NCBI GenBank assembly: GCA_900550065.1
Contig: URQR01000004.1
Location: forward strand, 1 to 31,533
From: an uncultured Eubacteriales bacterium
Lineage (GTDB): Bacteria > Bacillota > Clostridia > UBA1381 > UMGS1253
Length of the DNA: 31,533 nt
Direction: 5' to 3'
A model generated the notes under the pieces. That model was given only the letters and a program-made list of their open reading frames with translations, had not been told where the DNA came from and did not search any database. The position numbers and the translations under genes were made by a program. Numbering within the stretch: position 1 is the first letter of the stretch; each line of letters starts with the position of its first letter. This document shows positions 17,925-24,292 of this stretch, piece by piece.

Positions 17925-18907
17925 TGAATTTAAAGCAGCAGTTGTCGTCGAAGGCGTTTAAAAACGTTTACCTGTTCTTTGGTGAGGAGGACTTTTTAAA
18001 GAGCTACTACTTTGGAATGCTGAAGAAAAACATTGTAGAGGAGGACTTTGCTGACTTTAACTATATTGTATTCGAGGGGCCGAAGCAGGACTATAACGAA
18101 ATTACGATTGCGCTCGAAACGCCGCCTATGATGGCGCAAAAAAAGATGCTTCTCGTCAAGTACAGCGGCGTTTTCGCGAAAGCCAGCGAAGAGGCGAAGA
18201 CTTTCTGGGCTGCGGCGCTTAAAACCGTGCCGGATTACGCTGTGATAGCGTTTTATGAGGAGGAGGTAGATAAGCGCAGCGTGCTGTATAAAGCGGCTGC
18301 AAAGGCCGGGGAGGCGGTCGAGTGCGCCTATTTAGAGGGCGTTGAGCTCATCAATTGGGTCGGCCGTGGCTGCCGCGAAGCGGGTAAGGCGATTACGAAG
18401 CCGGACATCGAATATTTAATCCGCAGCTGCGACGGTGGGATGAATAATATAAAGCGCGAGCTGGAGAAGCTGTTCGCTTACTGTGATGACCGGATTACAA
18501 AGGGCGACATCGACAAAATTGTTACAAAGATGCCGCAGAGCCGCGTATTTGAAATGATTAATGCGATGCTGCGGCGCGATGCGCGCGCCGTATTTGAGCA
18601 GCTTGATGCGCTTAAAACGCTTAAGGAGTCGGCGTTTATGGTGCTGGCACTTTTGCTGACGAATTTTGAGCGGATTCTGCACACAAAAATTTTACTGGCG
18701 CGCAGCGAGCCGCATGGCAACATCGCCGCGAAAATTAAAGTGCCGCCGTATTTTGTGCGCGATTATGTGGGCGCGGCGCAGCGGTCTGACAAGGCGTTTT
18801 TATGCAGGGCGGTTAAGGATATTGCAGAGATTGACTATGCGATCAAGCAGGGCCGAATTGAGGACTGGATCGCTGTGGAGAATTTTTTGGCGAAATGCTT
18901 GGTGTAG
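17924..18907 (+). CDS. holA: DNA polymerase III delta subunit
   Basis: The delta subunit opens the beta clamp as part of the clamp loader. Seen: an N-terminal AAA-like region with NVYLFFGEEDFL, a middle segment INWVGRGCREAGKAI...IKRELEKLFAY, and a C-terminal helical collar (LLLTNFERILHTKILLA). The length is about 327 aa, typical of Firmicutes HolA. Two starts are possible: ATG 17894, which overlaps comEC by 31 bp, and ATG 17924, which overlaps the comEC stop (TGATG). The second gives the usual 13-residue lead into YLFFGEE and is preferred, but neither SD is strong. It ends just before the infC leader promoter. Confidence 0.9.
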   Translation: MNLKQQLSSKAFKNVYLFFGEEDFLKSYYFGMLKKNIVEEDFADFNYIVFEGPKQDYNEITIALETPPMMAQKKMLLVKYSGVFAKASEEAKTFWAAALKTVPDYAVIAFYEEEVDKRSVLYKAAAKAGEAVECAYLEGVELINWVGRGCREAGKAITKPDIEYLIRSCDGGMNNIKRELEKLFAYCDDRITKGDIDKIVTKMPQSRVFEMINAMLRRDARAVFEQLDALKTLKESAFMVLALLLTNFERILHTKILLARSEPHGNIAAKIKVPPYFVRDYVGAAQRSDKAFLCRAVKDIAEIDYAIKQGRIEDWIAVENFLAKCLV

Positions 18908-18917
18908 AAAAAAATAC

Positions 18918-18946
18918 TTGACAGACGCGGCGCGGCGTGATATACT
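18918..18946 (+). promoter_or_regulatory. Consensus promoter of the infC leader
   Basis: TTGACA (18918-18923), a 17-bp GC-rich spacer and TATACT (18941-18946). It starts a leader of about 190 nt before infC. It is one of the strongest promoters in the window. Confidence 0.8.
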
Positions 18947-18952
18947 ACTTTA

Positions 18953-19092
18953 GAAAACAAAGCAGAGTAGGTAGATTACTCTCACCGTACGGCAAAGGCT
19001 GGTCCGGTTGAATATGTCGTGGCTCATATATAGATGGGCGATGTATGTATTTTTACGGATAAACCTTGTCGTTTATCCGTTTTTTGTTTTTT
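18953..19092 (+). promoter_or_regulatory. infC 5' leader with transcription attenuator (L20-leader-like)
   Basis: Seen: a structured GC-rich 5' part (GAGTA...TACTC pairing at about 18965-18982, then GGTCCGGTT), ending in a perfect 10-bp hairpin ACGGATAAAC / GTTTATCCGT (19055-19064, 19071-19080) with T6GT6. That is a complete terminator between promoter and gene, so infC expression needs readthrough. Known: in Bacillus the infC-rpmI-rplT leader is attenuated by L20 binding. Inference: the same control operates here. A T-box was considered, but no specifier or UGGNACC element was found. Confidence 0.6.
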
Positions 19093-19146
19093 CACTTGTA
19101 AATGGGGCGCAGGGCCTTAAATATATTATACTGGATGGTGATATTT

Positions 19147-19674
19147 ATTAGTAACAGAGAGCAGCAAATCAACGAGCAAATCCGTGACAGAGAGGTCCGT
19201 CTGATTGGCGAGAACGGCGATCAGCTTGGTATTGTCGCAATCGACAAGGCGCAGCAGATGGCGATTGACGCGAATTTGGACCTTGTAAAAATCGCGCCGC
19301 AGGCGAAGCCGCCTGTATGCAAGATTATGGACTACGGCAAATATAAATTTGAAGCGGCGAAGCGGGAAAAAGAAAACCGTAAGAACCAAAAGGTTGTCGA
19401 AGTCAAAGAGGTTCGCCTGTCGCCGTCTATTGACACACATGATTTTGAAACGAAGGTAGGATCGGCGGTCAAGTTTTTAAAGAGCGGGAGCAAAGTGAAG
19501 GTAACGGTGCGGTTCCGCGGCCGCGAAATCCATCACTCGTCGCTCGGCGCAGAGCTGTTAAAGCGGTTTGCTGAAGCTGCATCGGAGTATGGCACAGTTG
19601 AAAAGAATGCGAAGCTTGAGGGCCGCAACATGGCGATGTTTATGGTGCCCAAGACGGCAAAGGAAACGAACTGA
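19147..19674 (+). CDS. infC: Translation initiation factor IF-3, probable ATT start
   Basis: IF-3 binds the 30S subunit and checks start-codon pairing. Seen: QINEQIRDREVRLIGENGDQLG at the N-terminus, the APQAKPPVCKIMDYGKYKFE linker region, and the C-terminal VKFLKSGSKVKVTVRFRGRE (all partial). The frame is open from ATG 19102 and has another ATG at 19135, but neither has an SD. ATT at 19147 is preceded by GGTGAT (19137-19142), an exact match to the anti-SD, and gives the normal 175-aa protein. Known: infC uses AUU in E. coli and several Firmicutes, allowing IF-3 to limit its own synthesis. The gene call is certain; the ATT start is a well-supported inference. Confidence 0.93.
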   Translation: MSNREQQINEQIRDREVRLIGENGDQLGIVAIDKAQQMAIDANLDLVKIAPQAKPPVCKIMDYGKYKFEAAKREKENRKNQKVVEVKEVRLSPSIDTHDFETKVGSAVKFLKSGSKVKVTVRFRGREIHHSSLGAELLKRFAEAASEYGTVEKNAKLEGRNMAMFMVPKTAKETN

Positions 19675-19759
19675 CGGCCTTGCAGCGCAGGGGATATTTA
19701 CTTGCCGCATATGGGAGAAGACCGGAGCGGCCGTCTAAAAGATAAAAGTATTGTAAGAG

Positions 19760-19781
19760 ATTATAATAAATAGATTATAAT
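19760..19781. promoter_or_regulatory. Paired ATTATAAT palindromes before the rpmI promoter
   Basis: Two copies of the self-complementary octamer ATTATAAT (19760-19767 and 19774-19781), spaced 14 bp centre to centre, end 3 bp before the -35 of the rpmI promoter. They could be an AT-rich UP element or an operator. Confidence 0.35.
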
Positions 19782-19784
19782 TCA

Positions 19785-19812
19785 TTGACCCGTTTGGGAA
19801 AATGGCTATAAT
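19785..19812 (+). promoter_or_regulatory. Separate promoter for rpmI-rplT
   Basis: TTGACC (19785-19790), a 16-bp spacer and TATAAT (19807-19812), 37 bp before the rpmI start. It lies in a 175-bp infC-rpmI gap that also has a long-range 7-bp pairing GACGGCC / GGCCGTC (near 19673 and 19730). Confidence 0.65.
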
Positions 19813-19849
19813 AAATTGAGAGAGAATGAACTGGAAGGAGTGTACACAA

Positions 19850-20047
19850 ATGCCGAAAATAAAGACGCACAGAGGCGCGGCGAAGCGTTTCTCTTTAACA
19901 AAGTCGGGTAAGGTAAAAAGGGGCAGCGCATACAGGAGCCACATTTTGACGAAGAAGACGACGAAGCGGAAAAGAGGCCTTAGAAAGGCTGCTTATGCAA
20001 GCGCAGCAAACGAGGCAACGATCAAGAAATTGATTCCATACAAATAA
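19850..20047 (+). CDS. rpmI: 50S ribosomal protein L35
   Basis: L35 is a small basic protein buried in 23S rRNA. Seen: MPKIKTHRGAAKRFSLTKSGK at the start (first residues), the HILTKKTTKRKRGLRKA core and 65 residues in total, all normal. ATG 19850 is preceded by GGAAGGAG at good spacing. It is followed 31 bp later by rplT. Its own promoter means that L35/L20 supply can be separated from infC. Confidence 0.97.
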   Translation: MPKIKTHRGAAKRFSLTKSGKVKRGSAYRSHILTKKTTKRKRGLRKAAYASAANEATIKKLIPYK

Positions 20048-20078
20048 TATTACGATTCGGAAAGAAGGGAAATAAGCA

Positions 20079-20432
20079 ATGGCAAGAGTAAAGGGTGCGT
20101 TGACCACCAGAAAAAGACATAAAAAGGTTTTAAAGCTCGCGAAGGGCTATCGCGGTGCGAAGAGCAAACTGTTCCGCACAGCGAACGAAGCGGTAATGAA
20201 GTCGCTCGTATATGCTTACATCGGCAGAAAGCAGAAGAAGAGAAACTTCCGCCGGATGTGGATTGCCCGCATCAGCGCGGCTGCGAAGATGAACGGCATG
20301 AACTATTCGCGCTTCATGAACGGCCTGAAAAAGGCGAATATCGACATCAACAGAAAGATGCTTTCCGAGATCGCAATTGCGGACCCGGCGGCGTTTACGG
20401 CGTTGGTGGAGCAGTCGAAGGCTGCGCTTTAA
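20079..20432 (+). CDS. rplT: 50S ribosomal protein L20
   Basis: L20 is an early-assembly 23S rRNA-binding protein that also represses its own operon in Bacillus and E. coli. Seen: MARVKGALTTRKRHKKVLKLA at the start (opening residues), the AKSKLFRTANEAVMKS segment, RDRRxxKRxFRRMWI-type core (here GRKQKKRNFRRMWIARI), and a globular C-terminal half. The 117-aa length is normal. The SD is GAAGGGA. A strong terminator follows 12 bases after the stop, closing the infC cluster. Confidence 0.97.
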   Translation: MARVKGALTTRKRHKKVLKLAKGYRGAKSKLFRTANEAVMKSLVYAYIGRKQKKRNFRRMWIARISAAAKMNGMNYSRFMNGLKKANIDINRKMLSEIAIADPAAFTALVEQSKAAL

Positions 20433-20444
20433 TGTAGGAGTTTG

Positions 20445-20480
20445 ACAGGGCTTTCGCGGGTGTGAAGGCCCTGTTTTTTA
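20445..20480 (+). terminator. Terminator of rpmI-rplT
   Basis: An 11-bp stem with one G-U pair, ACAGGGCTTTC / GTGAAGGCCCTGT-type arms (20445-20455, 20464-20474), followed by TTTTTTA. It ends 23 bases before the next gene's start. Confidence 0.88.
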
Positions 20481-20502
20481 TTGTTAAAAGGGAGGTGTCA
20501 CA

Positions 20503-20754
20503 ATGCGGTATACGTTTCAGCCAAAGGGCGTCTGCGCGATGCAAATTGATATCGAGGTCGAGGACGGAATTGTACAGGACGTGGCGTTTATCGGCGGATG
20601 TAACGGCAACGGAAAAGGGATTGCCAGCCTTGCGCGCGGTCGAAAGGTAGAAGAAGTCATTGATGCGCTTGCGGGAACGCGGTGTGGGAACAAGCAGACG
20701 TCGTGTCCGGACCAGCTTGCTGTCGCGCTTCGGAAAATCGCAGAGGGTGCATAA
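20503..20754 (+). CDS. TSCPD domain protein (TIGR03905 type)
   Basis: This is an 83-residue protein carrying the TSCPD domain, also found at the C-terminus of B12-dependent ribonucleotide reductases. Seen: YTFQPKGVCAMQIDIEVEDG, FIGGCNGNGKGI and TRCGNKQTSCPDQLAVAL with four cysteines in the conserved places. Known: the stand-alone family is widespread in Clostridia; its role is not established, and metal or nucleic-acid binding is only suspected. ATG 20503 has GGGAGGTG upstream. The methyltransferase begins 14 bases after its stop, so the two are probably cotranscribed. Confidence 0.88.
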   Translation: MRYTFQPKGVCAMQIDIEVEDGIVQDVAFIGGCNGNGKGIASLARGRKVEEVIDALAGTRCGNKQTSCPDQLAVALRKIAEGA

Positions 20755-20768
20755 GAAAGGATATATTC

Positions 20769-21434
20769 ATGGAAAAGATGGAGGCGTTTTTTCAAAAGCG
20801 GGTAGAAGAATATGATAGCCACATGCTGACTGAGGTTGTGGGATGTAGGGAGGGCTACCGTAAGATGGCACAGCTGCTGCCGGCACAGACCCGAACGCTG
20901 CTGGATTTGGGCTGTGGGACGGGGCTTGAGCTGGATGAGATTTTTAAGCGGTTCCCGGCGCTGCGGGTGACGGGCGTCGACCTGACGCAGGCAATGCTCG
21001 ACAAGCTGCGGCAGAAGCATCCGGAAAAACAGCTTACGCTCATTTGTGGAGATTATTTCAAGCTTGATTTTGGCGCAGAGGCGTTTGACGCGGCGGTATC
21101 GTTTCAGACGATGCATCACTTTACCCACGCGAAAAAGCGCGCGCTGTACGAGAAGGTGCGCGCTGCCATTAAGCCGGGCGGCGTATATTTAGAGTGCGAT
21201 TATATGGTGGAAACACAGCAGGAGGAAGACCATTGGTTTGAAGAGGGGCAACGCCTGCTAAGCGAGATGGGGGAGGGCGCAATCGGGGAGTACCACTATG
21301 ATACGCCGTGCAGTATTGATAATCAGATACGGCTTTTGCAGGAGGCGGGCTTTGCCGATGTGAAGCTGATGCTCCGGCTGGAAAATACGACGCTGTTGGC
21401 TGCAAAAGCGCCGCTGTGCCCTAAGACAAAATAG
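20769..21434 (+). CDS. Class I SAM-dependent methyltransferase
   Basis: The gene encodes a 221-residue cytoplasmic methyltransferase. Seen: SAM motif I LLDLGCGTGLELDE (about residues 42-55), an acidic end of strand 2 (VTGVDLTQAML), motif GDYFKLDF and post-motif SFQTMHHFTHAKK, then a KPGGVYLECDY strand. No target-recognition domain is seen, so the substrate is unknown (small molecule likely). ATG 20769 has AAAGGA upstream; the longer frame from 20682 overlaps the TSCPD gene and is rejected. It converges on apbE with only 2 bases between stops, and its terminator lies inside apbE. Confidence 0.88.
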   Translation: MEKMEAFFQKRVEEYDSHMLTEVVGCREGYRKMAQLLPAQTRTLLDLGCGTGLELDEIFKRFPALRVTGVDLTQAMLDKLRQKHPEKQLTLICGDYFKLDFGAEAFDAAVSFQTMHHFTHAKKRALYEKVRAAIKPGGVYLECDYMVETQQEEDHWFEEGQRLLSEMGEGAIGEYHYDTPCSIDNQIRLLQEAGFADVKLMLRLENTTLLAAKAPLCPKTK

Positions 21435-21436
21435 AT

Positions 21437-22528
21437 TTATTCTGCGAACGAATACGCGCTGTCTGTAAGCTCCACACGATTCTTGTCGAGCGTCGTGTGG
21501 AGTTTTTTGTTTTTATCTACAATTAAAACGTCATATCCGTTTTCGCGTGCCAGCGCGAGACCCGCCTCAATATTCATCATAAAGATTGAAGTCGAGAGCG
21601 CGTCCGCCTCCATTGAGCGTGCTCCAATCACAGTGACGCTGTCTACAATGCCGTAATAAGGATATCCGGTAGTCGGATTAATAATATGGTGGTATAAAAT
21701 GCCATCCTGTGTGAAATTGCGCTCATATGCGCCGGAGGTGACGACGCTTGTCCGGCCGCCGGGCGTATTTTGTACAGAAACGACGGCAAGATACGAGCCT
21801 GTCGGTGCAAACGGCGTTTGTATCCCGACGCGCCACGCCCGGTTGATGTCCTGCGATAGCCAGTTGTTGCAGAAATTGTCCCATGGGGTGTTGTTTTGCC
21901 CGAGCAGCATAATATTTCCGCCCAAGTCGACGAGCGCCTTGTTACAGCCGCTGTCCGCTACCGTCTTTGCAACTTCATCGGCCGCATAGCCCTTTGCAAT
22001 ACCACCTAAATCAAGCTGCATCCCGTCCTTTAAAAACGTAACCGTCTTATTTATTTCATCCAAAACGACGTTTTGGTAGCCTGTCCGCGCAAGCGCATCA
22101 GAAAGCTCCGCTTCCGCGGGGACGCGCGGATTTGCCGAGGAAAAGGCCCATAGGTCTGTAATCGGCTTAACCGTGATGTCGAACCGCCCGCCCGTCTGTT
22201 CCGAGTAGGCGAGCGCGGCTTGTAACACGGAAAACAGCGCGTCGCTGACCGGAATCGGCACATTTTTTTGTCCAATGCTGTTGACGTATGCGACCTCGCT
22301 CGTGTCAAGATAGGCGCTGAATTGTTCCTCCACCGCATGAATTTTTTCGGCTGCCGCGTCGGCGGCTGCACTGCCCCCTGCGCCGTACGCCGTGACAGTG
22401 GTGTAGGTGTTTAGTGCAAAAACAGACTTTTTTGTACTGACGCCGCTTTGCGCCAGCGCTAAAAAACCGCACAGGGCGGCAATCAGCACGGCGGCGATCA
22501 GATAGTTTGTTAAATTTTTGAGTTTCAT
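21437..22528 (-). CDS. apbE: FAD:protein FMN transferase (ApbE)
   Basis: ApbE attaches FMN covalently to Thr/Ser of target flavoproteins such as RnfG/NqrC subunits or exported reductases. Seen: an N-terminal membrane anchor (about residues 8-27; no good lipobox), then VFALNTYTTVTAYG, DLGGIAKGYAAD (FAD-binding core), ALVDLGGNIMLLG, HHIINPTTGYP and the metal-site region EADALSTSIFMM. The length (363 aa) is normal. ATG 22528 has only a weak SD (AAAGGCGG at long spacing). TATAAT near 22585 (minus strand) is a candidate -10. No flavoprotein partner is visible in the window, so the substrate lies elsewhere. Confidence 0.93.
   Translation of the reverse strand: MKLKNLTNYLIAAVLIAALCGFLALAQSGVSTKKSVFALNTYTTVTAYGAGGSAAADAAAEKIHAVEEQFSAYLDTSEVAYVNSIGQKNVPIPVSDALFSVLQAALAYSEQTGGRFDITVKPITDLWAFSSANPRVPAEAELSDALARTGYQNVVLDEINKTVTFLKDGMQLDLGGIAKGYAADEVAKTVADSGCNKALVDLGGNIMLLGQNNTPWDNFCNNWLSQDINRAWRVGIQTPFAPTGSYLAVVSVQNTPGGRTSVVTSGAYERNFTQDGILYHHIINPTTGYPYYGIVDSVTVIGARSMEADALSTSIFMMNIEAGLALARENGYDVLIVDKNKKLHTTLDKNRVELTDSAYSFAE
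21470..21514 (+). terminator. Plus-strand terminator inside the apbE coding end
   Basis: A 10-bp stem CTCCACACGA / TCGTGTGGAG (21470-21479, 21493-21502) followed by TTTTTTGTTTTT. It serves the methyltransferase on the plus strand. On the minus strand the same bases code for the KNKKLHTTLDKNR segment near the ApbE C-terminus. Confidence 0.8.
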
Positions 22529-22607
22529 TCGTTTCGTCTACCGCCTTTCATATCCGTTTTCGGCCTACGTTACCAAGTGAGAAGATATTATACAATAAAT
22601 ATGGAAC

Positions 22608-22655
22608 AAAGTCACGTGTCCGTGCCGTCGCGCAAGAACAAAGTTCTTGCGTATA
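22608..22655 (-). repeat. Dispersed hairpin repeat, copy B
   Basis: On the minus strand this copy reads in the same direction as copy A at 12036-12083, with 41 of 48 bases identical. The hairpin CGCAAGAAC / GTTCTTGCG is fully conserved with a different loop (TTT instead of TAC). A TATACT box stands just upstream on the minus strand, like the TATAAT of copy A. It lies between upp's terminator and apbE. Confidence 0.75.
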
Positions 22656-22671
22656 AGTATACTGCAAATCA

Positions 22672-22710
22672 GAAAAAAAGTAAACAGGAGGCGATTTGCA
22701 CCTCCTGTTT
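22672..22710 (-). terminator. Terminator of the uracil salvage operon
   Basis: A perfect 10-bp stem AAACAGGAGG / CCTCCTGTTT (22682-22691, 22701-22710), followed on the minus strand by ACTTTTTTTC. It lies 15 bp after the upp stop. Confidence 0.88.
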
Positions 22711-22724
22711 TATCGTTTTATCAA

Positions 22725-23354
22725 TTAGATTGTGCCGAACAGCCGGTCGCCCGCGTCGCCGAGGCCGGGAACAATATAGCCGTTTTCGTTGAGCCGCTCG
22801 TCGACAATGCCACAGAACACTTCCACGTCGGGGTGCGCCTTTGTTACGACCTCGACGCCCTCCGGCGAGGCAATGATACACATGAGCTTAATGCGCTTTG
22901 CACCGCGTTTTTTAATGAAGTCGATTGCCGCCGCGCTGCTTCCTCCGGTCGCCAGCATCGGGTCTAAAACGAGTACCTGCCGCTCTGCGATATCGGGCGG
23001 AAGCTTACAGTAATACTCCACAGGCTGGAGCGTTTCATGGTCCCGGTAGAGGCCGATGTGGCCCACCTTCGCGGCTGGGATTAGGCTCATAAGTGCGTCC
23101 ACCATACCGAGTCCGGCGCGCAGAATCGGCACGAGCGCAACCTGCTTATCAACAAAGCGCCCCGTCGTCTTTGCGAGCGGCGTTTCAACCTCGCGCTCCG
23201 TCAGCGCCAAGTCGCGTGTCGCCTCGTAACCCATCAGAAGCGCAATCTCATATGCCAGCTCACGGAAATCCTTCACGGAGGTGTCCTTGCAGCGCAGCAT
23301 TGAAATTTTATGCAGAATCAATGGATGATCCATGATATGTACTTGTTTTTCCAT
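22725..23354 (-). CDS. upp: Uracil phosphoribosyltransferase
   Basis: Upp makes UMP from uracil and PRPP. Seen: HPLILHKISMLRCKDTS at the start, ETPLAKTTGRFVDKQV, VPILRAGLGMVDALM, the PRPP-loop motif VLDPMLATGGSSAAA (about residue 128) and the C-terminal GLGDAGDRLFGT. The 209-aa length is standard. ATG 23354 has GAAGGAAA upstream. It is the last gene of a minus-strand set uraA - GNAT - upp, so imported uracil is directly captured. Confidence 0.97.
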   Translation of the reverse strand: MEKQVHIMDHPLILHKISMLRCKDTSVKDFRELAYEIALLMGYEATRDLALTEREVETPLAKTTGRFVDKQVALVPILRAGLGMVDALMSLIPAAKVGHIGLYRDHETLQPVEYYCKLPPDIAERQVLVLDPMLATGGSSAAAIDFIKKRGAKRIKLMCIIASPEGVEVVTKAHPDVEVFCGIVDERLNENGYIVPGLGDAGDRLFGTI

Positions 23355-23394
23355 GTGTTTTCCTTCTTTCCAAATGATATACTAAAACGAAATC

Positions 23395-24264
23395 TTATGC
23401 GTGTGACAGCAGGGGGAATAGAACCCGGCTGCCGGTAAAAATATTTTCTTTGCCGGACAAAACAAACAGCGTTGTGTCCTCTTCGCGGTAAGGCGCGGCG
23501 GTACAACCTGCCGTTTCCAACGGCGTAAAGCCGAGCCGCACCGATGTGGTCTGCGCATCCGCCACAGATGATAAAACCTCCGCAAGCGAAAATCCCTTTC
23601 CGCCGAATACGTCGTAGCAGTCGAGGACGCCGTCCTCCTGTGCGGCGATGATTACAGCATCATGCGCCTTAGAATAGTAAACGCAGTCCTTTAAAGAGGA
23701 AAGGCAGTAGAAGGCGATTAGGCCGTAGTTTTTCGTCATTTGCAGCGCGGAAAAAGGATTGGACAATCCATACTGCGACCGCAGGAGCGCCTGTCCGTCC
23801 TGTTTTTCCATATTTATCTTTTTCGCACTTCCTGTTCCGTCCGGCAATTGCATACTATATTGATATTCCTGCGCTTTACAAAACCCAAATTTTGGATAGA
23901 AATTTAATGCGGAATCGTTGGCGAAAAGGTAGACCGTGTCGCACCTATCCTTCCAATCCGCTAAAATTGCAGTAATCAGCCGGCGCGACAGCCCGCGGTT
24001 TCGGTGCGTTTCTTCCGTCATGACCGTGCCAATCTGAATATAGCGCCGGCTCTGTCCGCACCATAAAAAGTCCATAACGTTGACGGACGCGTTTGCAAGC
24101 ACCGTATCCCCCTCAGCAAGAACGTAAGGGATGTAGCTGTCCGACCAGTGCCCCGCCCGATACCATCCCTCGAAGGAAATTCCGAAGGTCTTTTGTGCCA
24201 GCGCGTCAAAGCTCTTGCGCAGCGGTGCGTTTTCCCGAATTTGCTTGTGCAGTGTAAGCTCCAT
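23395..24264 (-). CDS. GNAT family acetyltransferase, two-domain Eis-like
   Basis: This is a 289-residue protein whose N-terminal half is a GNAT fold: IQIGTVMTEETHRNRGLSRRL carries the acetyl-CoA-binding RNRGLS pattern (about residues 85-95; quoted in part), followed by YLFANDSALNFYPKFGF. The C-terminal half (about 150-289) is a second, degenerate-looking domain. The acceptor is unknown. The GTG at 24282 overlaps the SD, so ATG 24264 (AGGAG, 8-base spacing) is chosen. It lies between uraA (28 bp) and upp (40 bp), evidently cotranscribed, which is an unusual place for a GNAT. Confidence 0.85.
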   Translation of the reverse strand: MELTLHKQIRENAPLRKSFDALAQKTFGISFEGWYRAGHWSDSYIPYVLAEGDTVLANASVNVMDFLWCGQSRRYIQIGTVMTEETHRNRGLSRRLITAILADWKDRCDTVYLFANDSALNFYPKFGFCKAQEYQYSMQLPDGTGSAKKINMEKQDGQALLRSQYGLSNPFSALQMTKNYGLIAFYCLSSLKDCVYYSKAHDAVIIAAQEDGVLDCYDVFGGKGFSLAEVLSSVADAQTTSVRLGFTPLETAGCTAAPYREEDTTLFVLSGKENIFTGSRVLFPLLSHA

Positions 24265-24292
24265 ACTGCTGTCTCCTATCACTGGCAGGCAT

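Noticed and set aside
18953..19092. T-box riboswitch ahead of infC
   Set aside because: No UGGNACC antiterminator bulge or stem-I specifier loop was found, and the leader is short for a T-box.
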